Part shown: positions 25,969 to 35,395 of the stretch, one piece after another | Layout: each line of letters starts with the position of its first letter | Position numbering within the stretch: the stretch's first letter is position 1 | Assembly (NCBI RefSeq): GCF_025961835.1 | Contig: NZ_JAOQOK010000001.1 | Coordinates: 2,418,001-2,482,000, forward strand | Reading direction: 5' to 3' | DNA: 64,000 nt | Origin: Sphingobium sp. B2D3C | Lineage (GTDB): Bacteria > Pseudomonadota > Alphaproteobacteria > Sphingomonadales > Sphingomonadaceae | Made by a program: the position numbers and the translations under genes | The notes under the pieces: model-generated | Databases searched by the model: none | What the model was told of the DNA's origin: nothing | Seen by the model: the letters and a program-made list of their open reading frames with translations, nothing else

Positions 25969-26502
25969 GATCCAGTCCCTTGCTCTGGAATTTGCGAACT
26001 GCGGCCGGGAATATCCGGCCGCACGAAACGCGGGGATCGTGCGTCGCCCTCTCGGTCTCCCGACGACAACACGCGTGGCCCCTGCGCTATATGGCCGTGA
26101 AACTGTGCGGATTGGTTAAAGGTGTAAAGCGCAGGTGCAGCATGAAGGGGCTATTTTCCCGTACATGTCACATTCATGCAACAAAATCGCCGATCCGGGT
26201 GCCTCCGGCCCCTGCGGTCCGCTGTAACAATATTAGCGGCGATCTACACAGCACGACACAAATCGTCCCGAACCGCAGTTTCCCTAGAAACTATTTGTTA
26301 ATCTTCTCACACCGCAGCTCGAATCAACATGGAATTCGTGGCGAAATCGGAGCGACCCACGGGGTAGCTTTCCGTAGCGTCCGATGCTCAAAGGGGGCAT
26401 TTTCAGACCGCCGCACCCGCCACTGTGGCCTTGGCACATCGTGCTGCAATGCAGCAAATGAGACCGACAGCCGGACGCTACGGCATCCAGCCTGATTGTC
26501 GA
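25969..26502. other. 534-base intergenic region before the TonB receptor
   Basis: This is the longest gap in the window and is less GC-rich than the coding DNA around it. It contains an 8-base perfect hairpin (26001-26022) close to the receptor start and a 12-base perfect inverted pair, CCGTAGCGTCCG at 26372-26383 and its complement at 26472-26483. Frames crossing it have no ribosome site or recognisable domain. It probably holds the receptor promoter, which I could not place convincingly. Confidence 0.5.
26001..26022. repeat. Perfect hairpin in the leader of the TonB receptor gene
   Basis: GCGGCCGG-GAATAT-CCGGCCGC is an 8-base-pair perfect dyad, 33 bases upstream of the receptor ATG. It is either an operator or a stable leader hairpin close to the ribosome site. 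Confidence 0.55.
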
Positions 26503-27414
26503 TCAGCGAGCCGCTTGGCCCTGTACCAGCGGTAACGGATCAATCCGCGCATCGTTCCACTTCATGCTCCAGTGCAGATGCGGACCTGTCACGCGGCCCG
26601 TCGCGCCGATCTCGCCGAGCGGCTGGCCCTGGCGCACCACATCGCCTTCCTTCACCAGCAGCCGATCGCTGTGCAGGAAGGCGCTGTTGAGGCCCATGCC
26701 GTGATCGATGATGAGCAGCTTGCCTTCCAGCGTGAACGGCTCTTCGCTGGCGAGCACGACAACGCCGTCCGCCGGCGCGACATAGACAGTGCCCTGCCCA
26801 CCGGCGAGATCGAGCCCGCTATGGTAGCTGCCCGGCGTGCCCCGATAGATGCGCTGCGAGCCGAACACGCCGGAAATGCGCGCCTTCACCGGCCAGATGA
26901 ATGTCTGCCGCCAGCCATTGCTCAGTTGCGGATCTCCCCGCGCGGCAACGATGCGCGCCAGTTCGCCCGCCCGCCGTTGCTGGAATTCCTCGCTGGTGGC
27001 GCTCCCCGTGATCGAGGCATTGACGTTCTGGATCTTCCAGTCGCCGCGCGCGATCGTCAGCACGCGCCGTTGCTTGCGCCCATCGCGCCCGGTCGCTTCC
27101 AGCGTCATGGTGGCGGGAGCATCGCGGTCCAGCCCGATGATGAAGTTTCCCTCGGCGTCCACGGCCACCGGCACGCCATCGAGCGTAAGACCCAGCGTGC
27201 CGACGGGGACGAGACCGCGCAGCAGTGCCCCTTGCCGGGGCGTGCCGCGAACCTGCAACGTCGCCGGCCCTTGGGGCAGTGCGAGATCGGGCACGTCCTC
27301 GATGGGCAGCGCGCTGGCTTCCGGCGGCGGCGGCGGGACGGTCGAACAGCCGGCCAGTGCGGCGAGCAGACCTCCCGCCAGAACAGAACGAGAGCGGAAG
27401 CGGAAAGCTGTCAT
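26503..27414 (-). CDS. M23 (LytM) family metallopeptidase lipoprotein
   Basis: A 303-residue envelope protein. A signal sequence with lipobox 'LAGC' (Cys about residue 23) predicts a lipoprotein. An N-terminal Ig-like region (about residues 50-130) precedes the LytM domain, which has zinc-site motifs 'YHSGLDLAGGQG' and 'GPHLHWSMKW' plus 'IDHGMGLNSAFLH'. The intact HxxxD and HxH pattern suggests an active endopeptidase on peptidoglycan cross-links. It lies 45 bases downstream of xseA in the same direction. Confidence 0.92.
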   Translation of the reverse strand: MTAFRFRSRSVLAGGLLAALAGCSTVPPPPPEASALPIEDVPDLALPQGPATLQVRGTPRQGALLRGLVPVGTLGLTLDGVPVAVDAEGNFIIGLDRDAPATMTLEATGRDGRKQRRVLTIARGDWKIQNVNASITGSATSEEFQQRRAGELARIVAARGDPQLSNGWRQTFIWPVKARISGVFGSQRIYRGTPGSYHSGLDLAGGQGTVYVAPADGVVVLASEEPFTLEGKLLIIDHGMGLNSAFLHSDRLLVKEGDVVRQGQPLGEIGATGRVTGPHLHWSMKWNDARIDPLPLVQGQAAR

Positions 27415-27459
27415 GCCGCACTCATGGCCGCGCGGCTGGCGCGATGCAAGGGCGCGCCG

Positions 27460-28944
27460 TCAGTCGAACAGGTCGGTCTGCCGCGCTGGCGTCGCGGAAG
27501 GGGCGGCCTTGCGCGCCGGCCGGGGCGCCGGCGGCGGAGAGTCGCCGCCGACAGCAGCGGGCTGCGTCAGTGCGGTCACCTCATCCTGCTCGAACTTGAG
27601 CGTCACCCGCCCCGCCGCGCGCGCCTCCTCGGCGGAGCGCACCAGCCGGCCTTGCGCCATCACGCGCGCGAAGCCACGCTTGAGCGGCGCATCGGGATTG
27701 AGCGACTGGGCCAGCCGCCACAGCCCATCCAGCTGCCGCCGCGCGTCGCCCAGCCGGCGCTCGAGCACGAGGGGCGAGAGCCGGACGTTGGCAAGCTTTT
27801 GCCGCTCCCGCGCGAGGTGGCTCTGCAGCAACGCGGGCCGCAATGCGCCGGATGCATCCGCCAGCTCGTGGCGCGCCCGGCTCACCCGGTGGGAAAGGCC
27901 CCGCCGCAGCCGGTCGCCGAGATCGTCCGCGCGCTGGCGGGCCTGGGCCAGCAGCACGTCCGGGCGCGGGAGGAGCCGCCGCTGCGCTTCCAATCGCTCG
28001 CGGCTGCGGTCCAGGCCGCGCGCCACGCAGCGCTGCATCCGGGCGCGTAGCTCGGCGACCTGCACGGCGAGGTCGGCGCGGACCGGCACGGCCATCTCCG
28101 CAGCAGCGGTGGGCGTCGGCGCGCGGAGATCGGCAGCGAAATCGCACAAGGTCGTATCCGTCTCATGCCCCACGGCGGAAATGACGGGGATCGGTGACTC
28201 CGCCACCGCCCGCACCACGACTTCCTCATTGAACGACCACAAATCCTCGATGGAGCCGCCACCGCGCGCCACGATCAGCACGTCGGGGCGCGGGATCGGG
28301 CCATCGGCCGGCAACGCGCCGAAGCCGCGCACCGCCGCCGCAACCTGGGCCGCTGCGCCCTCCCCCTGCACCAGCACGGGCCAGAGCAGCACGCGGCTCG
28401 GAAAGCGATCGGCAAGCCGGTGGAGAATGTCGCGAATCACTGCGCCGGTGGGCGAGGTCACCACGCCGATCACATCGGGCAGCATGGGGATCGGCCGGCG
28501 CTTGGCGGGATCGAACAGCCCTTCGGCAGAGAGGCGCGCCTTGAGCTTCTCGAAGAGCTGCATCAGCGCGCCCTCGCCGGCCAGCTCCATGCTCTCGATG
28601 ACGATCTGATATTTGGAGCGCCCGGGGTAGGTCGTGACCTTGCCGGTGACGATCACATCCAGCCCGTCCTCGGGCCGGAAGGCGAGCCGGCCCGCCGTGC
28701 CTTTCCACATCACCCCGTCGATCACCGCCGCATCGTCCTTGAGGCAGCAATAGACATGGCCGGAGGCGGCCCGCTTGAAGCCCGAAATCTCGCCGCGCAG
28801 GCGCACGAAGCCGAAGCGGTCCTCCACCGTGCGCTTGAGCTGGGCGGACAGTTCGGAAATGCTGAGCGCGGTCAGATTGTCCCCCGCGCGCTCCTGCGCT
28901 AACAGGCGGCCGGACGCATCCTCACTGACGGAAAAATCGCTCAT
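27460..28944 (-). CDS. xseA: Exodeoxyribonuclease VII large subunit
   Basis: A 494-residue nuclease subunit that degrades single-stranded DNA with XseB. The N-terminal OB fold (about residues 22-115, '[27 protein letters not shown]') is followed by the catalytic core ('[23 protein letters not shown]', '[16 protein letters not shown]', '[28 protein letters not shown]'). A long coiled coil (about 260-400) and a Pro/Ala tail follow. The ATG at 28944 has an AAAGGAT ribosome site and gives a normal N-terminus. This ATG overlaps the purD start by two bases on the opposite strand. xseB is not adjacent. Confidence 0.95.
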   Translation of the reverse strand: MSDFSVSEDASGRLLAQERAGDNLTALSISELSAQLKRTVEDRFGFVRLRGEISGFKRAASGHVYCCLKDDAAVIDGVMWKGTAGRLAFRPEDGLDVIVTGKVTTYPGRSKYQIVIESMELAGEGALMQLFEKLKARLSAEGLFDPAKRRPIPMLPDVIGVVTSPTGAVIRDILHRLADRFPSRVLLWPVLVQGEGAAAQVAAAVRGFGALPADGPIPRPDVLIVARGGGSIEDLWSFNEEVVVRAVAESPIPVISAVGHETDTTLCDFAADLRAPTPTAAAEMAVPVRADLAVQVAELRARMQRCVARGLDRSRERLEAQRRLLPRPDVLLAQARQRADDLGDRLRRGLSHRVSRARHELADASGALRPALLQSHLARERQKLANVRLSPLVLERRLGDARRQLDGLWRLAQSLNPDAPLKRGFARVMAQGRLVRSAEEARAAGRVTLKFEQDEVTALTQPAAVGGDSPPPAPRPARKAAPSATPARQTDLFD

Positions 28945-30226
28945 GAATATCCTTTTGCTCGGCGGTGGCGGGCGCGAACATGCCGTCGCCTGGAAGCTGG
29001 CGCAATCGCCGCTCTGCACCGGCCTGTTCGCCGCACCGGGCAATCCCGGCATAGCCGAGGCGGCGCGCCTGGTCGATATCGACCTTGCCGATCATGCCGC
29101 CGTGATCGATTTTTGCCGCGCTAACAACGTCGGTCTGGTGGTCGTCGGCCCGGAAGCGCCGCTGGTGGACGGGATTGCCGACAGCCTGCGCGCCGTGGAC
29201 ATCCCGGTGTTCGGGCCGAGCGCCGCTGCCGCCCAGCTTGAAGGCTCCAAGGGCTTCACCAAGGATCTCTGCCGCGATGCCGCCATTCCCACGGCCGGCT
29301 ATGTCCGCTGCACCAGTGCTGAGGTGGCGCTGGCGGCGCTGAGCGATTTCAGCCTGCCGGTGGTGGTGAAGGCCGATGGGCTCGCCGCCGGCAAGGGCGT
29401 CATCATCGCGCAGACGCGCGAAGAGGCCGAAGAGGCGATCCGCGACATGTTCGGCGGCAGCTTCGGCGCATCGGGCGCGGAAGTGGTGCTGGAGGAATTT
29501 ATGGAGGGCGAGGAAGCCAGCTTCTTCGCCCTCACCGATGGCACGCATGTCGTCGCCTTCGGCTCGGCGCAGGATCACAAGCGGGTGGGGGAAGGCGACA
29601 CTGGCCCCAATACCGGCGGCATGGGCGCCTATAGTCCGGCCTCGGTGCTCACGCCTGCCCTGCAGGATGCCGTGATGGACCAGATCATCCGCCCGACGGT
29701 GACGACGCTCGCCGCGCGCGGCACGCCTTATTCCGGTGTGCTGTTCGCGGGGCTGATGCTCACTCCGGACGGCCCCAAGCTCATCGAATATAATTGTCGC
29801 TTTGGCGACCCTGAATGCCAGGTGCTGATGATGCGGCTGACCAGCGATCTGGTTTCGCTGCTGCTCTCCGTCGCGCAAGGGGCGCTCGACGAGGCCAGCG
29901 GCCCCAGCTTCGCGCCCGACGCGGCGCTCACCGTGGTGCTGGCCGCAAACGGCTATCCCGGCACGCCCGAGAAAGGCGCGCCCATCGCGCTTCCGATGGC
30001 GCCCGAAGGCGCCAAAATCTTCCACGCCGGCACGACGCTCAAGGACGGGCAGCTCGTGGCCAGCGGCGGCCGCGTGCTGAACGTCACCGCGCGGGGGGCA
30101 ACGGTCACGCAGGCGCGCGACGCAGCTTATGCGCTGGTCGATCAGGTCTATTTCCCCGGCGGCTTCTGCCGGCGCGACCTCGGCTGGCGGGAAATCGCGC
30201 GGGAAGCCGGCAGCGCGGCGGATTGA
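28943..30226 (+). CDS. purD: Phosphoribosylamine-glycine ligase (GAR synthetase)
   Basis: A 427-residue ATP-grasp enzyme, second step of purine synthesis: phosphoribosylamine plus glycine to GAR. The N domain '[23 protein letters not shown]' is followed by '[13 protein letters not shown]', 'GSKGFTKDL', the ATP-grasp '[16 protein letters not shown]', the PurD signature 'RFGDPECQ' (about residue 287) and the C-terminal domain. The start at 28943 gives the canonical N-terminus; the frame stays open 168 bases upstream, but that stretch is antisense to xseA. GGAAAA about 10 bases upstream is the only ribosome site, and it lies inside xseA. Confidence 0.97.
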   Translation: MNILLLGGGGREHAVAWKLAQSPLCTGLFAAPGNPGIAEAARLVDIDLADHAAVIDFCRANNVGLVVVGPEAPLVDGIADSLRAVDIPVFGPSAAAAQLEGSKGFTKDLCRDAAIPTAGYVRCTSAEVALAALSDFSLPVVVKADGLAAGKGVIIAQTREEAEEAIRDMFGGSFGASGAEVVLEEFMEGEEASFFALTDGTHVVAFGSAQDHKRVGEGDTGPNTGGMGAYSPASVLTPALQDAVMDQIIRPTVTTLAARGTPYSGVLFAGLMLTPDGPKLIEYNCRFGDPECQVLMMRLTSDLVSLLLSVAQGALDEASGPSFAPDAALTVVLAANGYPGTPEKGAPIALPMAPEGAKIFHAGTTLKDGQLVASGGRVLNVTARGATVTQARDAAYALVDQVYFPGGFCRRDLGWREIAREAGSAAD

Positions 30227-30321
30227 CCGCCTGACCCATAGACCACGGCCCCTTGCCTTGACTCCGCCCCTTGCCATCAGGGACAAGGGCGCGGGGGATC
30301 AATCATTGCAAGGGCACGCCC

Positions 30322-30939
30322 ATGATCGTCCACCATCTCAACAATTCCCGCTCGCAGCGCATCCTGTGGATGCTGGAGGAGTTGGGCCTGCCCTATGAAT
30401 TGCGCCGCTATGAGCGCGATCCCGAAACGATGTTCGCGCCCGCTGCGCTCAAAGCGGTGCATCCGCTCGGCAAGTCGCCGGTGCTGGAAGACGAGGGCCG
30501 CACGCTGATCGAGAGCGGCGCGATCGTGGAGTATCTGGTGGAGAAATCCGGCCAGTTCGGGCCGCCCGATGACGCTGACGGGAAGCTGCAATACCGCATG
30601 TTCCTGCATTATGCGGAAGGATCGATGATGCCGCCGCTGCTGCTCAAGCTCGTGCTCTCCCGCATTCCGCTGGTCGGCAAGGTCGCCGTCAAGCGCATCC
30701 AGCCGATGATCGACGTCCATCTCGATTATGTCGAAGCCGAGTTGAGCCGGCGTCCATGGTTTGCCGGCAACCAGATCAGCGGCGCTGATGTAATGATGAG
30801 CTTTCCGCTGGAGGCCGCGCGCAGCCGGGGTGGGCTGGACGAGAGCCGTCCCGCGACCATCGCCTGGCTGGACCGGGTGCAGTCACGGCCTGCCTATCAG
30901 CGCGCGCTGGAGGCGGGCGGGCCTTATGCCTATGCCTGA
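30322..30939 (+). CDS. Glutathione S-transferase family protein
   Basis: A 205-residue GST. The thioredoxin-like N domain is 'MIVHHLNNSRSQRILWMLEELGLPYELRRYERD', with Ser9 in the place of the usual catalytic Ser/Tyr. 'LGKSPVLEDEGRTLIESGAIVEYLVEK' carries the cis-Pro and the glutathione-binding ES pair. The helical C domain follows ('RPWFAGNQISGADVMMSFPLEA'). It follows purD after 95 bases; the endogenous substrate is not evident. It converges with the CNNM gene. Confidence 0.92.
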   Translation: MIVHHLNNSRSQRILWMLEELGLPYELRRYERDPETMFAPAALKAVHPLGKSPVLEDEGRTLIESGAIVEYLVEKSGQFGPPDDADGKLQYRMFLHYAEGSMMPPLLLKLVLSRIPLVGKVAVKRIQPMIDVHLDYVEAELSRRPWFAGNQISGADVMMSFPLEAARSRGGLDESRPATIAWLDRVQSRPAYQRALEAGGPYAYA

Positions 30940-30962
30940 TCGAACGGGCGCGGGCGCGCCGG

Positions 30963-32258
30963 TCAGTCTTCCGCGCTGACCAGTAGCTTGTCGATCTTCC
31001 GCCCGTCCATATCGACGATTTCGAACCGCCAGCCCTGCTCGCTGAAATGCTCGCCCTCTTCGGGCAGGTGGCGCAGCACGGCCAGCGCAAAGCCGGCAAC
31101 GGTCGCGTAGTCGCGGTCTTCGGAGAGATCGAGATCGATGCGCTCGGCCAGCGCGTCGATGGCCATCTGGCCGGAGACGAGCAGGCTGCCATCCTCCCGC
31201 TCCGTGACCATCGGCTGCGTATAAAGATCGCTGTCCGATGCGAACTCGCCGGCAATGGCGGACATGAGGTCGGCCGGCGTCACAATGCCTTCGAAATGGC
31301 CATATTCATCATGCACCATCACCATGGGGGCGTCGGCCTCCCGCAGGCGGTTGAGGGCGTCCATGGCATCCACCTGATCGGGCACGATGGAGACGGGGCG
31401 CATGAGCACCCGCAAGTCGAGCGCCTCACCCCGGAACAGCGCCGCCATCACGTCACGCGCCTGCACGACGCCGATAATGTCCTCCACGCTGCCCTGCGCC
31501 ACCGGCAGGCGGGTGTGCGGGGTCGCGAGCAGCTTCTCGCGCAATTGCTCGGCGCTGGCATCGGCATCCAGCCAGTCGACATCGCGGCGCGGCGTCATCA
31601 CTTCGCGCACCGGCCGGTCGGCCAGTCGCACCACGCCGGAAATGATCGCGCGCTCGCTTTCCTCGATCACGCCGTGCCGGCTCGCTTCCGCCACGATGAG
31701 CTGCAGTTCCTCCGCCGTCACATGGTCCGAGCCTTCGCGCTTGAGGCGCATCAGCTTGAAGATGACCTCGCTGGACTGATCCAGCACCCAAACGATCGGT
31801 GCGGCAACCCGCGCGAGCATGATCATCAGGGGCGCGACGACGCAGGCCAGCGGCTCGGGATTGCGCAGCGCAAGCTGCTTGGGCACCAGCTCGCCGATGA
31901 TCAGCGAGACATAGGTCGTCGCGACGATCGCAACGCCAAAACCGGTGTTCTGAGCCAGATTGGCGGACATGCCGAGATAGGCGAAGATCGCGCCCAGCGG
32001 GCCGCCGAGCTTATCGCCCGAATAGGCACCGGCGAGAATGCCGATGAGCGTGATGCCGATCTGGACGGTAGACAGGAAGCGACCCGGCTCAGCGCTGAGG
32101 CCCAGCGCGGCCCGTGCCCCATGCTTGCCATTGCGGGTCATGGCCTCCAGCCGTGGCCGGCGTGCCGAGACAATGGCCAGTTCCGACATGGCAAAGACGC
32201 CGTTGAGCGCAATCAGCGCGAGGACGATGGCGGCATCGAGCCAGGGAAAAGGCGGCAT
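30963..32258 (-). CDS. CNNM/CorC (HlyC) family membrane protein with CBS domains
   Basis: A 431-residue inner-membrane protein. The N-terminal CNNM domain (about residues 5-195) has helices 'AAIVLALIALNGVFAMSELAIVSA' and 'VAIVATTYVSLIIGELVPKQLAL'. It is followed by a CBS pair (about 215-335, 'VREVMTPRRDVDWLDAD' and 'MVMVHDEYGHFEGIVTPADLM') and a C-terminal CorC/HlyC domain ('LRHLPEEGEHFSEQGWRFEIVDMDGRKIDKLLV'). Relatives are implicated in magnesium or cobalt homeostasis; the old 'hemolysin' label is probably misleading. Divergent from the OmpA lipoprotein gene. Confidence 0.92.
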   Translation of the reverse strand: MPPFPWLDAAIVLALIALNGVFAMSELAIVSARRPRLEAMTRNGKHGARAALGLSAEPGRFLSTVQIGITLIGILAGAYSGDKLGGPLGAIFAYLGMSANLAQNTGFGVAIVATTYVSLIIGELVPKQLALRNPEPLACVVAPLMIMLARVAAPIVWVLDQSSEVIFKLMRLKREGSDHVTAEELQLIVAEASRHGVIEESERAIISGVVRLADRPVREVMTPRRDVDWLDADASAEQLREKLLATPHTRLPVAQGSVEDIIGVVQARDVMAALFRGEALDLRVLMRPVSIVPDQVDAMDALNRLREADAPMVMVHDEYGHFEGIVTPADLMSAIAGEFASDSDLYTQPMVTEREDGSLLVSGQMAIDALAERIDLDLSEDRDYATVAGFALAVLRHLPEEGEHFSEQGWRFEIVDMDGRKIDKLLVSAED

Positions 32259-32369
32259 GGTCTCTTCTAAAGGGGGTTGTTGGCTGAAAGCTTAGCGGCT
32301 TTCGCTACGGAAAGCCACTATGCAACATTGCGGGGCAACATCGCAGGCCGGCAAGAGTTCCCTCGTTCA

Positions 32370-32395
32370 GGAACTAATCAGGTTCCCGCGCCGTT
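32370..32395 (+). promoter_or_regulatory. EcfG-type general stress promoter
   Basis: GGAAC (32370-32374), 17 bases, then CGTT (32392-32395) matches the alphaproteobacterial sigma-EcfG consensus GGAAC-N16/17-CGTT exactly. It points at the OmpA lipoprotein gene, with about 45 bases of leader and a GAGGAGA ribosome site before its ATG. Confidence 0.7.
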
Positions 32396-32448
32396 AATGG
32401 CTGGGTTCCCGCGTAACAGCGTGGGAGGCCAGACTTGAGGAGATAATC

Positions 32449-33123
32449 ATGAGCCTTCGCAGCCATTCCCCCTTCGCCCTTGCCGGTACCGCTTTGGCGG
32501 CGCTGGCCCTCTCCGGCTGTGTGACCGATCCCGAAACCGGCAATCGGACCATTTCGAAGGCCGCCATCGGCGGCGTCGGTGGTGCGCTCGGCGGCTATCT
32601 GCTCGGCGACATTTTGGGCGGTCGCAACGACCGCACGGAGAAGATCGTCGGCGCGGGCATTGGTGCCGTGGCCGGCGCGGGAGTCGGCGCTTATATGGAC
32701 GCGCAGGAGAGGAAGCTGCGCCAGCAGACCGCCGGCACCGGCGTCGATGTCGTCCGTCAGGGCGACGAATTGCTGCTGCGCATGCCCTCCGGCATCACCT
32801 TCGCGACCGATCAAGCCACGGTGCAGCCGCAGGCACAGTCCACGCTGGATCAGGTGGCCTCGACCCTTGCGGAATATCCCAAGACGATGATCGACGTGCT
32901 GGGTCACACCGATTCCGACGGCAGCGAGGCCTATAATCAGGCACTCTCCGAGCGTCGCGCGCAGGCCGTGGCCAATTATCTGGGACGTCGCGGCGTCGAT
33001 CCCATCCGCATGGCGACGATGGGCTATGGCGAGACGCGCCCGGTCGCCAGCAACGAAACGGCTGAAGGCAAGGCGCAGAATCGCCGCGTGGAAATCAAGA
33101 TCGTGCCCGCCGTCGCGAGCTGA
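32449..33123 (+). CDS. OmpA family lipoprotein with glycine-zipper region (YiaD-like)
   Basis: A 224-residue outer-membrane lipoprotein. The signal peptide has lipobox 'LSGC' (Cys about residue 24). A Gly-rich zipper follows (about 40-85, 'GGVGGALGGYLLGDILGG' and 'GAGIGAVAGAGVGAYMDA'), then an OmpA-like peptidoglycan-binding domain with 'VLGHTDSDGSEAYNQALSERRAQAVANYL'. It resembles E. coli YiaD in layout. An exact EcfG-type promoter upstream suggests induction by general stress. Confidence 0.93.
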   Translation: MSLRSHSPFALAGTALAALALSGCVTDPETGNRTISKAAIGGVGGALGGYLLGDILGGRNDRTEKIVGAGIGAVAGAGVGAYMDAQERKLRQQTAGTGVDVVRQGDELLLRMPSGITFATDQATVQPQAQSTLDQVASTLAEYPKTMIDVLGHTDSDGSEAYNQALSERRAQAVANYLGRRGVDPIRMATMGYGETRPVASNETAEGKAQNRRVEIKIVPAVAS

Positions 33124-33133
33124 ACGGGATGAT

Positions 33134-33170
33134 GGGAAGGGTCGGGGAGCCATCTCTCCGGCCCCTTCCC
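33134..33170. terminator. Hairpin between convergent OmpA lipoprotein and marC genes
   Basis: GGGAAGGG pairs with CCCCTTCCC, with further imperfect pairing of GGGGAG and CTCTCC inside. There is no T-run on either side, so it is a stable transcript-end hairpin rather than a textbook terminator. Confidence 0.45.
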
Positions 33171-33177
33171 TGTCAAA

Positions 33178-33798
33178 TCAGAGAATGCTCTGGCGCAATC
33201 CGTCGATCACGAACTGGACCGCAAGGGCCGCGAGAATCACACCCAGCAAACGGGTAATGACCGCCTCCACCTGACCGCCGAAAACCCGCATGATCGGGCC
33301 GACCGCCAGGAGCGCTGCCAGCATCAGCAGCAGATTGGCCGCGAGCGCGAAGAGCACGATCGCCGTCTCCTGCGGACCCGTCGCCCGCGCCATCAACAGC
33401 ATGATCGTCGCGATCGACCCCGGTCCCGCAATCATCGGCATCGCCATCGGGAAGATGGCGACATCCTCGATTTCCGGCGTTTCCTTGATCTTCTGCGCGC
33501 GGTCTTCGCGCCGCCGCGTCCGCGTCTCGAACACCATGTCCATGGCGATGAAGAACAGCATGATGCCACCCGCGATGCGGAATGCCTCGAGCGTGATGCC
33601 GAGGGTGCGCAGGAACGCCTCCCCCGCCAGCGCGAAGGCCAGCAGGATGCAGGCCGCCACGATCACCGCCCGCACCGCCATGCTGCGACGCTGGGCGCCG
33701 CTCGCGCCCATGGTGAGGCTGCTGAAGATCGGCGCCGTGCCCGGCGGGTCGATGACGACGAACAGCGTAATGAACGCCGCGAGGAACAGCTCCATCAT
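33178..33798 (-). CDS. MarC family (UPF0056) inner-membrane protein
   Basis: A 206-residue membrane protein with about six helices. Family hallmarks are 'FVVIDPPGTAPIFSSLT' in the first helix, 'FRIAGGIMLFFIAMDMVF', and 'AMPMIAGPGSIATIMLLM' in the second repeat. The family was once linked to multiple antibiotic resistance, which later work did not support; its transport substrate is unknown. Its start overlaps the end of the upstream gene by four bases, within the folD transcript. Confidence 0.9.
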   Translation of the reverse strand: MMELFLAAFITLFVVIDPPGTAPIFSSLTMGASGAQRRSMAVRAVIVAACILLAFALAGEAFLRTLGITLEAFRIAGGIMLFFIAMDMVFETRTRRREDRAQKIKETPEIEDVAIFPMAMPMIAGPGSIATIMLLMARATGPQETAIVLFALAANLLLMLAALLAVGPIMRVFGGQVEAVITRLLGVILAALAVQFVIDGLRQSIL

Positions 33799-34502
33799 CG
33801 CGGGCCCTCCGCCACCGTCTCCTGAATAACCCGCTCCTCACCGGCACCGCGACGCAGGAAGACCTCCAGCGTCCGCACATCGCCGCTCACCGCCCATGTC
33901 CAGCGCAGCGACCCGTCCTCGGACTGCGCCGACCCGCTGGCCGGCGGCGGGTCCGGCAGGCGCACGATATCGCGATCGCGCCGCTCCGGCCGCTCACCCC
34001 GCCGCGCGCAATCGGCGACGGAGGCCTTGATCATGCCGTCCGCCTCGCCGCTCCATGGCGTGTCGCTGGTGGCCGTCATCACCCACTTATAGTCACCCTT
34101 GCGCTGCTGGCGCCAAAGGGTGACGAACCGCGCCGCTTGCCCGTTTGCGCGCTCCAGCGATCCGGTCGCGGCGGCATAGCTGCCATCGCAGGCGATGAAG
34201 ATTTGCTGGGGGCTCCAGCGCACCGGCTGGGCGGGGTCCGATTGCTGCTTGAGCCAAGTCTGCGCACCGAGCGGGCCGGGCGCGAAGATCACGGCGTCCT
34301 TGTCGGCCAGCTTGCGCAGCGCCGTCCATTGCCCCTCCTCGCGCGCCTGGCGGGCCATGCCCAGTTCGGCAGCGACGATGGCGCTGGGATTGGCCGTGCC
34401 GACGCCGACGCTCGGCATCATCTGGCGCTGACTTTGCGCAGGACCAGCCACCACGCCCAAGGAGAGCGTGGCGAGCAAGGCAAAGGCAGCGCTGCGGATC
34501 AA
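33795..34502 (-). CDS. Secreted protein of unknown function
   Basis: A 235-residue protein with a clear signal peptide ([15 protein letters not shown]..., cleavage near 'AQSQ'). The mature part has an NTF2/SnoaL-like feel: '[31 protein letters not shown]', '[23 protein letters not shown]', '[17 protein letters not shown]'. A second, C-terminal region follows ('[32 protein letters not shown]'). I cannot assign a family firmly. It overlaps folD and marC by four bases at either end, so all three are translationally coupled, although no shared pathway is obvious. Confidence 0.75.
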   Translation of the reverse strand: MIRSAAFALLATLSLGVVAGPAQSQRQMMPSVGVGTANPSAIVAAELGMARQAREEGQWTALRKLADKDAVIFAPGPLGAQTWLKQQSDPAQPVRWSPQQIFIACDGSYAAATGSLERANGQAARFVTLWRQQRKGDYKWVMTATSDTPWSGEADGMIKASVADCARRGERPERRDRDIVRLPDPPPASGSAQSEDGSLRWTWAVSGDVRTLEVFLRRGAGEERVIQETVAEGPR

Positions 34503-35395
34503 AGGCCCTTGGGTGCGGGCAGACCCGCGCGAACGTGCGCGGCGACCAAAGTGTTGCGCAACAGCACCGCGATGGTCATCGGACCGACGCCACCCGGCAC
34601 GGGCGTGATCGCCGCGACGTGGTTGATCGCCTCGGCGGTGGCGACGTCACCGACGATCTTGCTCTTGCCGTCCTCATCGCCCTTCACGCGGTTGATGCCA
34701 ACGTCGATGACCACGGCGCCCGGTTTGATCCAGCTGCCCTTGACCATTTCCGGCCGGCCGACCGCCGCGACCACGATGTCCGCGCGATGGACCACGCCGG
34801 CCAGATCGTGCGTGCGGCTGTGCGCCACGGTCACCGTGCAGCTTTCCGCCAGCAGCAGCTGCATCATCGGCTTGCCGACGATGTTCGAGCGGCCGATGAC
34901 AACCGCTTCCTTGCCGGAAAGGTCGCCCAGCTCGTCCTTGAGCAGCATCAGGCAGCCAAGCGGGGTGCAGGGCACCAGCGCGGTAGGATCGCCAACCGCC
35001 AGCTTGCCGGCATTGACGACATGGAAGCCATCGACATCCTTGGCGGGATCGATGGTGGCGATCACTGCCTTGTCATCGAGATGGGCCGGCAGCGGCAGCT
35101 GGACGAGAATGCCGTCCACGCTATCATCGGCGTTCAGCTCTTCGACCAGCTCGATCAGCTCTTCCTGGCTGATCGTCGCGGGGCGCTTGAACTCAAGGCT
35201 GTTCATGCCGATTTCGACCGTCGCCTTGCCCTTGGAGCGGACATAGACGCTGCTCGCCGGGTCTTCACCGACAAGCACCACCGCGAGGCCGGGCTTGCGC
35301 CCGGTCTTCTCCACGAAACCGGGGACTGCCTCGGCCATCCGCCCGCGCAGCTTCGCTGCGAATGCCTTGCCGTCGATTTCCTTGCCCAAACTCAT
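34499..35395 (-). CDS. folD: Methylenetetrahydrofolate dehydrogenase/cyclohydrolase FolD
   Basis: A 298-residue bifunctional enzyme interconverting 5,10-methylene-, methenyl- and 10-formyl-tetrahydrofolate. Signatures are '[28 protein letters not shown]' (with the catalytic Lys of 'YVRSKGK'), '[14 protein letters not shown]', '[17 protein letters not shown]' (NADP site) and '[11 protein letters not shown]', and C-terminal '[20 protein letters not shown]'. Its start overlaps the DUF167 gene by four bases. Confidence 0.97.
   Translation of the reverse strand: MSLGKEIDGKAFAAKLRGRMAEAVPGFVEKTGRKPGLAVVLVGEDPASSVYVRSKGKATVEIGMNSLEFKRPATISQEELIELVEELNADDSVDGILVQLPLPAHLDDKAVIATIDPAKDVDGFHVVNAGKLAVGDPTALVPCTPLGCLMLLKDELGDLSGKEAVVIGRSNIVGKPMMQLLLAESCTVTVAHSRTHDLAGVVHRADIVVAAVGRPEMVKGSWIKPGAVVIDVGINRVKGDEDGKSKIVGDVATAEAINHVAAITPVPGGVGPMTIAVLLRNTLVAAHVRAGLPAPKGL

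Noticed and set aside
26277..26292. AGTTTC-CCTA-GAAACT short dyad in the large gap
   Set aside because: Six-base arms are expected by chance in a gap of this length and it has no positional link to a start site.
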